A DNA stretch of 52,774 bases, taken from NCBI GenBank assembly GCA_002050275.1, contig MWTB01000013.1:1-52774 (forward strand). Direction: 5' to 3'. Below are positions 15,773 to 23,447 of this stretch, piece by piece. This stretch comes from Anaerolineae bacterium UTCFX1 (GTDB taxonomy: Bacteria > Chloroflexota > Anaerolineae > Anaerolineales > Villigracilaceae). A model generated the notes under the pieces. It was not told the DNA's origin, did no database searches, and saw only the letters and a list, made by a program, of their open reading frames with translations. How positions within the stretch are numbered: the stretch's first letter is position 1; every line of letters begins with the position of its first letter. Position numbers and translations under genes: made by a program.

Positions 15773-16963
15773 TCTTTTCCACTCTGGCTCATAAAACGGC
15801 AACTTGACCACCTTCGCAGGCGCGTGCTGACGATGATGCTCGACCGTGATTTCCATTCGTACATCCGTGCCAACTTCAAAATATGGTTTTTGTAAATGTG
15901 CCAAAGCGATATATTTCTTCAACAGCGGCGACCACGTTGACGTGGACGCATACCCAACCTGTACGTTACCAACTAAAATCGGTAAACTTCCACGCACAGC
16001 CATACCAGGGATTTGCGGCGGCAAGCCGACTCGCTTGAAGATATTTTCCATGCCCACCCAATCCACCTCCAAGCCGACCATTTTCCACAACGAGTCTTCG
16101 CGCTTTTCTTTTTCCAATGCGCGGCGACCGACGAAATAACCTTGTTTATCGAGCGCGACCGTCCAATCCAAACCCAACTCAAACGGAGATGATTTCTGCG
16201 GTTCGATCCACGCGTGGGTTGTGGACGTGTAATCTACATCCAACATGAACAAGCCTGCTTCCACACGAGCCATGTCCATGGCGAGAATGCCGACGGGCGT
16301 AATGCCATAGTCCGCGCCTGCTTCCATCAGCGCGTCCCAAATTTTGATCGCATCTTTGGCTGACATCCAAATCTCATAGCCGAGATCGCCTGTGTAGCCT
16401 GTTCTTGAGATCGTAACTTCGACCCCGTTAATTTTGTTTTTCATCAAGCGGAAATATTTCAACTCATCTACCGATTTTTCAGCGACAATGTTCAACACCT
16501 TGCGCGTGTTTGGTCCCTGAAAACTTAACGCGGCGACTTCATCCGTGACCTCGCTGATATCAACTTCCATGCCGACAGCATTCATGGATAGCCAACGCAA
16601 GTTTGGTTCAGCCGCAGTTAATCGAAAAGTAGTTTCATCCAGCCGTGAGACCGTGCCATCGTCAATCATCTTACCTTCTTCATCACACCAGCCCGTGTAA
16701 GCGACTTGTCCCACTTTCATTTTGTGAATATCTCTGGTAGTGACTCGATGCAACAAGTTCGCCGCATCCTTGCCTTTGATGATGTACTTGATCAATGGCG
16801 AGACGTCAATCAGCGCCGCTGAATTGCGGATCGCCCAATACTCGCGGTCTAGCGTGTGTTCGTATGAGCCCGCCGCGAAATATCCCGCCCATTTGCGCCA
16901 ATTGCGCGGCTGACACAACGCGGACGTTCTTTCATGGAAGGGGGTGGTTTTGAGATTGAACAT
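15767..16963 (-). CDS. GcvT-family aminomethyltransferase-like protein
   Basis: A 398-residue folate-binding protein of the GcvT/DmdA/sarcosine-oxidase C-terminal family. Visible hallmarks are SAALIDVSPLIKYIIKGKDA near residue 45, DDGTVSRLDETTFRL, VAALSFQGPNTRKVL, ISRTGYTGDLGYEIWM (the family's TGxTGExGxE region) and a C-terminal barrel. Canonical GcvT works with GcvH and GcvP; this gene stands alone 27 kb from gcvH-gcvPA-gcvPB and may instead use another methylated substrate. The start is at MFNLKTT with AAAGGA eight bases upstream. An in-frame extension to 17053 overlaps the upstream gene and is not supported. Its stop lies inside a heptamer array. Confidence 0.82.
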   Translation of the reverse strand: MFNLKTTPFHERTSALCQPRNWRKWAGYFAAGSYEHTLDREYWAIRNSAALIDVSPLIKYIIKGKDAANLLHRVTTRDIHKMKVGQVAYTGWCDEEGKMIDDGTVSRLDETTFRLTAAEPNLRWLSMNAVGMEVDISEVTDEVAALSFQGPNTRKVLNIVAEKSVDELKYFRLMKNKINGVEVTISRTGYTGDLGYEIWMSAKDAIKIWDALMEAGADYGITPVGILAMDMARVEAGLFMLDVDYTSTTHAWIEPQKSSPFELGLDWTVALDKQGYFVGRRALEKEKREDSLWKMVGLEVDWVGMENIFKRVGLPPQIPGMAVRGSLPILVGNVQVGYASTSTWSPLLKKYIALAHLQKPYFEVGTDVRMEITVEHHRQHAPAKVVKLPFYEPEWKRK

Positions 16964-16971
16964 GATTTCCT

Positions 16972-17532
16972 TTAACCTCGCGTGCTTTTTTCTTCCAATA
17001 ATTTTGTAAGCAGTTGAATTTGTTCCTGCTGCATTTCCACCAACTCCGCCCATTTCTGATCGCGTAACTCGTCTAGTTTTTGATGCAAGGCTTCGATCTC
17101 CATTTCGGCTTTGAGGTTGACTTCGTAATCGTGAGCCGCGTCTATGCGATCTTTGACAGCTTGCCGATTCTGCGACATCATAATGATCGGCGCCTGAATA
17201 GCCGCCAACATGGAAAGAAATAGATTGAGCAAAATATAAGGGTATGGGTCGAAGACATCGTTGGATTTAACAAGGAACACGGAGTTCAATCCTACCCATG
17301 TCGCTAGAATCAAAACAAAGATAGTAATGAACGTCCATGACCCGCCGAACTTTGCCACGTTATCCGCTAATCTTTGCCCGAATGTTAGTTGTTCGTCGAA
17401 CTCCTTGTTGGCGTTGCGGGTGGAATGGCGGCGCTCTATAATGCGACGGATAAACTCGCGCTCCTGTCTAGTGAGAATCTCTGTTTTTTCCAATAGAAAT
17501 TTCTTGAATTGTTCTTGCGAGAGATTATTCAT
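16972..17532 (-). CDS. DUF1003 membrane protein
   Basis: A 186-residue protein with two hydrophobic segments near residues 65-85 and 95-118 (WTFITIFVLILATWVGLN and PYILLNLFLSMLAAIQAPIIMM). These frame the DUF1003 core FGGSWTFI...NLFLSMLAAIQAPIIMMSQNRQ. A charged C-terminal coiled coil follows (about 130-186, with LKAEMEIEALHQKLDEL). The family has no proven function. GAAGG precedes the ATG; the frame open further upstream lacks support. The stop is eight bases before the GcvT-like start, so the two may be co-transcribed. Confidence 0.85.
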   Translation of the reverse strand: MNNLSQEQFKKFLLEKTEILTRQEREFIRRIIERRHSTRNANKEFDEQLTFGQRLADNVAKFGGSWTFITIFVLILATWVGLNSVFLVKSNDVFDPYPYILLNLFLSMLAAIQAPIIMMSQNRQAVKDRIDAAHDYEVNLKAEMEIEALHQKLDELRDQKWAELVEMQQEQIQLLTKLLEEKSTRG

Positions 17533-17639
17533 AGTCAATGCCTTCTTTGGCGCATTGGTATAATGCCGATACAACCTTAACGCTTAGTATTGTACATTAT
17601 ATATAATTTAGCGGCAAACGTGAGTTTTTAGGAATAATT

Positions 17640-19349
17640 TTGGGACTGCCCATGCACAACGATTCTTCTCTCAATAAACCAAATTTATTCCATTTTTGGC
17701 GAGATAATGTTTCCGTCCATTTGACGGCGCTTCTTACCGCCGCTATGGGCGTTGTTAACGTGATCTCTGCCATGATGCCCGCCGCAAGAGAGCGCTTGAG
17801 GTTGTTGGAACAGTTCTCCCCGCTGGAAGTGGCGCGCGGAAGTCGCCTTACGACGGTGTTGGCTGGATTCGTCCTTCTATTACTTTCAAGCAACTTGTGG
17901 CGAAGGAAACAGATCGCGTGGCTGTTGACGGTCGCCGTGTTGATCGCTTCCGCGTTCAGCCATCTGCTCAAAGGGTTGGATTACGAAGAAGCGACGATCG
18001 CGATTCTTCTCGCGGTCTTCATCTTTTCTCTCCGCTCCCATTTTCATGCCCGATCAGACGCTCCCTCGATTCAACAGGGCATCCGCGTGTTGATCTCGGC
18101 GACGCTGTTTACGCTCGCATACGGGACGCTCGGCTTCTATTTGCTCGACAGACATTTCAAAACGCATTTTGAACTCCTCCCCGCGTTGATGCAGACGTTA
18201 ACGATGTTTGTCGAATTCAGCGGTCCCGCACTGGAGCCGGTCACGCGCTTCGGACGTTACTTTGCCGATTCGATTTACGTCATCGCGGTTGCTACGCTTG
18301 GCTATGGATTTTTCATGCTCGTCCGCCCAGTGCTGATACGACAGCCCGCCACAGCGGAGGAACGCAAACATGCGCGGGAAATCGTCGAGGCGCATGGACG
18401 TTCGCCGCTGGCGCGGATGACTCTCTTCGACGATAAATCGTATTTCTTCAGCGCGTGCGAAACGCTGATCGCGTACGCGGTCAAAGGGCGAGTTGCGCTC
18501 GCGCTGGGCGACCCAATTGGACCGGGGGAAGACGCGAAGGCATCCATCTTGGAATTCAAAAAATTTTGCGCGGTCAACGATTGGGATCCATGTTTTTATC
18601 AGACCCATCCAGATTATTTGGCTGTATATAAAGAAACGGGATTTAAATTTTTCAGCATCGGCGAGGAAGCGATCGTTGATCTGTCCGCGTTCACGCTCGA
18701 AGGCAAGGCGGGCAAGGAATTTCGCAACGTGACGAGCCGCCTCGGCAAACTCGGTCATCGCGTGGAAATTTTCGAGCCGCCGCTGAGCCGCGAATTGCTC
18801 GACGAGTTAAAAGCGGTGAGCGACGAATGGCTGTCCATGACGCACGGCAGTGAGATGCGTTTTTCGCTGGGCTGGTTCGATGACGATTATGTGCGAAACG
18901 GCAGTGTGGCTGTGGTTCGCGCGGCGGAGGGGCGCATCAGCGCGTTCGCCAATATCGTGACGGAGTATCAACGCAATGAAGTTTCTCTTGACCTCATGCG
19001 CCGCGCGCATCGAATCGAAAACGGCACGATGGATCTGTTGTTCGTTTCGCTGTTCGAGTGGGCGAAGCAAAAAGGATTCGATACGTTCAGTTTGGGACTC
19101 AGCGGGCTTTCGGGGATCGGGGAAAAGTCGGACGATCCCGCCGTGGAAAAAATCCTGCGGCTCCTCTCGGACCATTTGAGCCGCTTCTACAACTTCAAGA
19201 GACTCCACGCCTTCAAGGAGAAATTTCATCCGCGCTGGGAACCGCGCTATCTGGCATATTCAGAATCGGCGAACTTACCTGCCGTCACCGCCGCGCTCAT
19301 CCGCGCCCACAGCGGAGATAATTTTCTGTGGGCATATTTGAAGAAGTAG
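17640..19349 (+). CDS. Short MprF-like protein: membrane domain plus DUF2156 acyltransferase domain
   Basis: A 569-residue protein. Residues about 20-250 form roughly seven membrane segments, and residues about 255-565 form the phosphatidylglycerol lysyltransferase (DUF2156, tandem GNAT) domain. Motifs include DKSYFFS, ALGDPIGP, FYQTHPDYLAVYKETGFKFFSIGEEAIVDL, LRGFNFK-like LSRFYNFKRLHAFKEKFHPRWEPRYL. MprF proteins transfer amino acids from aminoacyl-tRNA to phosphatidylglycerol and flip the product; full-size ones are about 840 residues. This one lacks most of the flippase region, and a separate LPG_synthase_TM protein is encoded at 2708. TTG at 17640 follows AGGA; ATG at 17652 is an alternative. 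TATAAT at 17602-17607 may be its -10. Confidence 0.85.
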   Translation: MGLPMHNDSSLNKPNLFHFWRDNVSVHLTALLTAAMGVVNVISAMMPAARERLRLLEQFSPLEVARGSRLTTVLAGFVLLLLSSNLWRRKQIAWLLTVAVLIASAFSHLLKGLDYEEATIAILLAVFIFSLRSHFHARSDAPSIQQGIRVLISATLFTLAYGTLGFYLLDRHFKTHFELLPALMQTLTMFVEFSGPALEPVTRFGRYFADSIYVIAVATLGYGFFMLVRPVLIRQPATAEERKHAREIVEAHGRSPLARMTLFDDKSYFFSACETLIAYAVKGRVALALGDPIGPGEDAKASILEFKKFCAVNDWDPCFYQTHPDYLAVYKETGFKFFSIGEEAIVDLSAFTLEGKAGKEFRNVTSRLGKLGHRVEIFEPPLSRELLDELKAVSDEWLSMTHGSEMRFSLGWFDDDYVRNGSVAVVRAAEGRISAFANIVTEYQRNEVSLDLMRRAHRIENGTMDLLFVSLFEWAKQKGFDTFSLGLSGLSGIGEKSDDPAVEKILRLLSDHLSRFYNFKRLHAFKEKFHPRWEPRYLAYSESANLPAVTAALIRAHSGDNFLWAYLKK

Positions 19350-19515
19350 GGAAAACAAAGACTTCGGAAGTCTCATTGTGCGGATGTCCGTTCGTGAAAA
19401 GGGGGGGTGAGATTCAACATATATAATCCCCAGATTACCGCTTTCTTCCTTTGGAAATATGTTCAATTCTACCTTCCGATGGCGATTTTCATAAATGGGA
19501 GAATCCTCATTGGCG

Positions 19516-19521
19516 TATAAT
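19516..19521 (+). promoter_or_regulatory. -10 box of the sulfatase-like gene
   Basis: TATAAT ends 12 bases before the ATG at 19534, predicting a leader of about six bases. The remaining intergenic sequence (19350-19515) holds a small AGACTT-cgg-AAGTCT hairpin at 19359 just after the preceding stop, without a T-tract. Confidence 0.5.
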
Positions 19522-19533
19522 ACGTCGCTGTCC

Positions 19534-21048
19534 ATGAAAAAGACACTCTTCTACCTGCATCCTTTCCTCTTTGCGCTCTATCCCATCTTCGAGCTGCGTA
19601 ATTTCAACATCGCCTATGTGGATTCGGCGGCGCTCGTCAGACCGATCTTGCTGTCGCTTCTTTGCACGGCGCTGATCTGGATCGTTCTGCGTTTGTTCAC
19701 GTGCGAATGGCGGAAGTCTGGCATCGTCACAACGCTGATCGTCATCGTCTTCTTTTCGTACGGTCATGTCTATTTGCAAATTCAAGCCGCGCTCGGCGAG
19801 ACGATCCGCCATCGTTATCTCTTGCTGCTCTTCGGGGCGTTGTTCGCGTTTGCGGTGTGGTTCGTTTTTGGGCAGATGAAAAACGCGGAAGGACTCGTTA
19901 ACTTCTTCACTGTGGCGGGCGCGTTTCTGGCGCTCTTTTCAGCGGCGCGTTCCGTTCAGCATGACGTTGCAACGTATCTGTTGGCGCGAGAGGCGCGGAC
20001 GGCGATGGAGGCGGCTCAGGAGAAGGCGGACAGTTTGATCATCGGCGAGCGACCGGATATTTACGTTATCCTGCTCGACGCGCACACCAGCGCTTACGCG
20101 TTGGAAAAATATTTCAACTACGACGAATCCGCGTTTACAAAAAAATTGGAGGAGTTGGGGTTCTACGTGGCGCAGTGCGCGCAGAGCAATTACCCGGTCA
20201 CCAAGCTTTCAGTGACTTCCACTTTTTACGCGGACTACCATCGCGAAGAAACGCTCTTCCCTCTGTATTCCAGCCTGGTCGTCGAGACACTTCGTTCGCA
20301 GGGTTACCGGGTCGTCACATTTGAGAATCGCTCGAACGGTCATTTTTCTTTTGCGGAGGATGTGCGGCTTTCGCGCAATCAACTGTTCGCCGGCAAAGTG
20401 GATTTGACCGGCGGCTTGAGCGAATTTGAATTTAAATTATTGGAAACGTCGCTGGCGCGACTTGCGCTCGATTTGCCCGCTCTGATCCCCGGCTTCGACG
20501 CAGCGCAACAAAAAGAAACAGAATATTACGAACATTATCAGCAGACTTATTTTATTCTCAAGGAATTGAAGCGTTTGTCGGAAGAGATCAAAGAACCGAA
20601 ATTAGTTTTCGCGCACTTCCTTGTGCCGCATCCGCCGTTCATTTTCACGCCGGAAGGAAAATTCTATTGGAATGATAATGAAGAGGCTGGGTATCTCTCG
20701 AATGTGGAGTTTATCGATTCGCAGATCACCGGCGTGGTCGCCGAGATCATCGCCAAGTCGAGGATTCCGCCGGTGATTATTCTTATGGGCGATCATGGTC
20801 CCTCTGGCGTGCCGAGCAAGGATAATCCGCAGCTGCGTATGTCTATTTTGAACGCGTACTACGTCAACGATGCGGCGAAGGCAGATTTATATCCCACCAT
20901 TACGCCGGTCAATTCGTTTCGCGTGGTGTTCAATAATTATTTTGGCGCGGATTATCCCTTGCTAAAAGACGTCGCCTATCACACGGGAACCCCGGCTGAT
21001 TTTAGGCGAAAGAATATTGTGAAGAATACCTGCCAGATTACGCCGTAA
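19534..21048 (+). CDS. Membrane-anchored sulfatase/LtaS-type alkaline phosphatase-superfamily protein
   Basis: A 504-residue protein. The first ~155 residues hold about five membrane segments; residues about 170-480 are an extracytoplasmic sulfatase-fold domain. DIYVILLDAHTSAYALEKYF is the N-terminal metal and nucleophile region, with a Thr in the DAHTS position. FAHFLVPHPPF and ILMGDHGPSG are the conserved metal-ligand motifs. Proteins of this kind modify envelope lipids or glycans with phosphate-containing groups. The next gene upstream is an MprF-like lipid aminoacylase, so both may act on membrane lipids. The frame extends to 19495, but the promoter at 19516 favours 19534. Substrate not predictable. 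Confidence 0.82.
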   Translation: MKKTLFYLHPFLFALYPIFELRNFNIAYVDSAALVRPILLSLLCTALIWIVLRLFTCEWRKSGIVTTLIVIVFFSYGHVYLQIQAALGETIRHRYLLLLFGALFAFAVWFVFGQMKNAEGLVNFFTVAGAFLALFSAARSVQHDVATYLLAREARTAMEAAQEKADSLIIGERPDIYVILLDAHTSAYALEKYFNYDESAFTKKLEELGFYVAQCAQSNYPVTKLSVTSTFYADYHREETLFPLYSSLVVETLRSQGYRVVTFENRSNGHFSFAEDVRLSRNQLFAGKVDLTGGLSEFEFKLLETSLARLALDLPALIPGFDAAQQKETEYYEHYQQTYFILKELKRLSEEIKEPKLVFAHFLVPHPPFIFTPEGKFYWNDNEEAGYLSNVEFIDSQITGVVAEIIAKSRIPPVIILMGDHGPSGVPSKDNPQLRMSILNAYYVNDAAKADLYPTITPVNSFRVVFNNYFGADYPLLKDVAYHTGTPADFRRKNIVKNTCQITP

Positions 21049-21165
21049 TTATTACTTCGCGCGCTATCTAGAATATCCCGTCCCGCACATTACTACTGCC
21101 AAAAGCACAAGAGCCCATCTTATACCCCTGGCATACTAACAATGTCATCGCCTTGCAAATCCCCG

Positions 21166-21535
21166 CTATTTAATCTGGAAGTCAAATGCTCTCTCGCTCA
21201 AAGGCTCCATTTCTCTAATACCTAGTTCGGAGAGAGCATCATTCAAAGCATACTTATTCCTGCTCCTATCGCTCTCTCTCCCCCCGGTATCCACAAAGCT
21301 CTATGTACTTCGTCTGCAAGACAAGCTTTTGTTATAAGTATCTTCCTCGCAGCGTTCCGTGAATTCACTTTTATCCAACCAGAAAATTCCCTGTTTGCCA
21401 CAAATATTTGTGGGCGACTATCCTCTTCCGCTCAAAATAACACTCCTTGATCCATCCTAGGGTCCCGCTTAATCACAAACTTGGCTTGCATTTCCTCTGG
21501 CAACTGAGCAAACTGCTCGGCGGGCTTTAGCCCCG
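21166..21535 (-). pseudogene. Decayed gene of unknown family, with in-frame TGA and a frameshift
   Basis: The 570-base gap 21049-21620 contains a broken coding region. On the minus strand one frame reads PAEQFAQLPEEMQAKF...RMDQGVLF, hits TGA (21432-21434), and continues in the same frame as AEEDSRPQIFVANREF...ACLADEVHRAL. At about 21300 the reading moves to another frame, FVDTGGRESDRSRNKYALN..SELGIREMEP, ending at TAG 21166. Together about 115 residues of protein-like, charged sequence are recovered. AGG, AGA and ATA codons are much more common than in neighbours, suggesting foreign origin. No family is recognised and no start codon is intact. Confidence 0.6.
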
Positions 21536-21582
21536 CTCGTCAAAGTTTATCTGCAACCTTTTAGCGTGCATGTGTTCTCTAC

Positions 21583-21609
21583 CTTCGCGTTCTTTGCGCG
21601 CTTCGCGGT
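21583..21609. repeat. Nonamer array
   Basis: CTTCGCGTT CTTTGCGCG CTTCGCGGT, three units in register, lies immediately downstream of the TIM-barrel gene. It is the same class as the tlyA insertion. Confidence 0.6.
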
Positions 21610-21620
21610 AAAACTTGTAC

Positions 21621-22475
21621 TTACGCTTTTTCTCCGCTCGCTTTCATCCACGCCTTCATCATATTCAGCGCGTCCTCTTCCATGATCGGACTTTCGCACA
21701 AGATACGTCCCGCGCAACCGAACTCCTTCAGCGCCTCGAACAGAAAATTGATCTTCAGATCGGACTCATTCAACGCGAGATGATTCCTCTCACCTTTCGG
21801 ACCGTATTCGATCCCCGACAAATGGATGTGCAGATTCTTCAACGCCTCTTTCCCCAGGGCGGCTTGATAGGCTTCCAGCAGCCTCGTCCACTCTTTGACC
21901 GTGTTCACCGTCCCGTCGCCTGGACGCGCATGTAGGTGAGCGAAATCCAGACATGGCTGCACGTTCTTGACCGCCTTGCTCATCTCCAATGTATCTTCGA
22001 GCGAACCCAACATCGCAGATTTGCCCATCGTCTCCGGACGCAGGGTGACTGGGTTGCCTTTCTTCTTCAATTCATCCGCGCAATCTTTCAAGCGCGGGAT
22101 GGCGACCTTCAACACCTCGGCGGGCGGGCGCCCGAAATACGAACCGGGATGGAAGATGATATCTGTTGCGCCGGCTAGGTTGCCGTAGTGCGCCGCGTCC
22201 ATGAGACGTTTGCGCGACTTGTGCCACTCTTCCTCGGTCGCATTCAAGTTGAAAAAATACGGCGCGTGGACGCTCAACGCAACGCCATGCTCGTTCGCCG
22301 TCTGCTTGATCGCCGCGCAAGTTTCCTCCGACACGCGCACCGACTGCACCCAACCTAACTCGAACGCGGTCAAACCGATGGATTTACTGAACTGAATCGC
22401 GCCGACCGATCCGCCCGGCTTCTTGGGCGTCCCGATAGGCGAACCAACCGTGCCGAATTTGAAAGAGAGCGTCAT
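21621..22475 (-). CDS. Endonuclease IV-like TIM-barrel protein
   Basis: A 284-residue protein of the xylose isomerase-like/AP endonuclease family 2 fold. KFGTVGSPIGTPKKPGG begins it, SVHAPYFFNLNATEEEW (about residues 68-84) supplies the first His ligand, and DIIFHPGSYFGR gives another. LRPETMGK holds a metal-binding Glu, CLDFAHLHAR the Asp/His pair, and NLHIHLSGIEYG and ILCESPIMEEDA close the site. The full set of zinc ligands of deoxyribonuclease IV appears present, so apurinic-site repair is plausible; a sugar-metabolic role is the alternative. The Shine-Dalgarno GGAG sits in a heptamer array directly upstream. Confidence 0.82.
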   Translation of the reverse strand: MTLSFKFGTVGSPIGTPKKPGGSVGAIQFSKSIGLTAFELGWVQSVRVSEETCAAIKQTANEHGVALSVHAPYFFNLNATEEEWHKSRKRLMDAAHYGNLAGATDIIFHPGSYFGRPPAEVLKVAIPRLKDCADELKKKGNPVTLRPETMGKSAMLGSLEDTLEMSKAVKNVQPCLDFAHLHARPGDGTVNTVKEWTRLLEAYQAALGKEALKNLHIHLSGIEYGPKGERNHLALNESDLKINFLFEALKEFGCAGRILCESPIMEEDALNMMKAWMKASGEKA

Positions 22476-22478
22476 AAA

Positions 22479-22529
22479 ATCTCCAGTCTTAAATCTCTAA
22501 TCTCAAGCGATCAGTGGACAGTAGTCAGC
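22479..22529. repeat. Two adjoining heptamer arrays between TIM-barrel gene and dgkA
   Basis: ATCTCCA GTCTTAA ATCTCTA ATCTCAA (22479-22506) is followed by GATCAGT GGACAGT AGTCAGC (22509-22529). On the minus strand the first array contributes GGAG, the Shine-Dalgarno of the downstream gene. The second array encodes the last residues (LTTVH) and TGA stop of dgkA. Confidence 0.75.
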
Positions 22530-22900
22530 ATTGTGATCTTCGCCCATAACGGCGGACCGAGGATCAACAGCCCAATCAACACGCCCGCCAGCGCCGCGAT
22601 CAACACCGCGCCTGCGCCTACGTCTTTGCCGACCTTTGCCAGCGGATGTTTCTTCGGACTTGCTAAATCCACGACCGCTTCAATGGACGTGTTGATGAAC
22701 TCGGCGGTGAATACGACGGCGATCGTCAACACAAGGATCGCCCAATCGTGTAAATCTATCTTGAGCCACAAGCCCAAAATAACTACCAACGCGGCGATAA
22801 GAGAGTGAATCCATGCGTTGCGTTGGGTCTTCAATACATATTGCCAGCCGCGCAAGGCGTACCCAATAGCGGCGATGCGGGAAAGGATAAAGGATTTCAT
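22511..22900 (-). CDS. dgkA: Prokaryotic diacylglycerol/undecaprenol kinase
   Basis: A 129-residue membrane protein with three membrane helices. The signature FTAEFINTSIEAVVDL (about residues 65-80), with HPLAKVGKDVGAGAVL, is the DAGK_prokar active-site motif. The family in Gram-positive-type bacteria phosphorylates undecaprenol or diacylglycerol at the membrane. It lies downstream of ybeY in the common order pgpH-ybeY-dgkA. The start is at MKSFILSRIAA; an 11-codon extension is not conserved-looking. The final residues and stop come from a heptamer repeat array. Confidence 0.9.
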   Translation of the reverse strand: MKSFILSRIAAIGYALRGWQYVLKTQRNAWIHSLIAALVVILGLWLKIDLHDWAILVLTIAVVFTAEFINTSIEAVVDLASPKKHPLAKVGKDVGAGAVLIAALAGVLIGLLILGPPLWAKITMLTTVH

Positions 22901-22988
22901 ATTGCGTACCGCGCTCGCTTCGTACGGCAGCATTCAAGTTGCTCTCAACGGCAAGATTTATCTTGTCGTACCGTGAAACGCCGGTTAA

Positions 22989-23435
22989 TTATTCCTCTCG
23001 AATTTGAATTGCACCCAACCCCAGCGATTCTAAAATTTCTTTTTGCGCTTTCCACATCTTGGCTTTTTCTCTCGGCTGAGCATGGTCGTGACCGAGCAAG
23101 TGCAACACGCCATGCACGATTAGCAATTGTATTTCTGATTCTAACGCGTGACCGGCGATCTTTGCTTGCGCCTTCGCACGGGGAATCGAGATCAGGATAT
23201 CGCCGAGATAGGGCGAGCCGGTGTCAGGGTCCGATTCGGAGGCGGGAAAAGACAGCACGTCGGTGGGCGAGTCGATTCCAAGATAATCTCGATTGAGTTG
23301 TCGTAGCCGCTCGTCGCTTGTCAGCACAATGGACAGTTCCGCCTCGGACGCTTGATTTTGGTGGGTCAGCGCGGCGTTCGCGGCGCGTTCGACGACTTTT
23401 TTGGAGAAGTCAAATTTGGATTTGATATTGATCAT
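22989..23435 (-). CDS. ybeY: Endoribonuclease YbeY
   Basis: A 148-residue metalloprotein. The zinc motif HGVLHLLGHDH at residues 108-118 is intact, and SPTDVLSFP (about 56-64) is the second family motif. YbeY takes part in 16S rRNA 3' maturation and ribosome quality control. It begins 12 bases after the pgpH stop and is followed by dgkA after 88 bases, the usual operon arrangement. Confidence 0.96.
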   Translation of the reverse strand: MINIKSKFDFSKKVVERAANAALTHQNQASEAELSIVLTSDERLRQLNRDYLGIDSPTDVLSFPASESDPDTGSPYLGDILISIPRAKAQAKIAGHALESEIQLLIVHGVLHLLGHDHAQPREKAKMWKAQKEILESLGLGAIQIREE

Positions 23436-23447
23436 TGTGCGCGCGGT

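Noticed and set aside
21432..21434. TGA in the remnant as a selenocysteine codon
   Set aside because: A separate frameshift follows about 130 bases later, no SECIS-like hairpin is evident, and the start is missing; decay explains it better.
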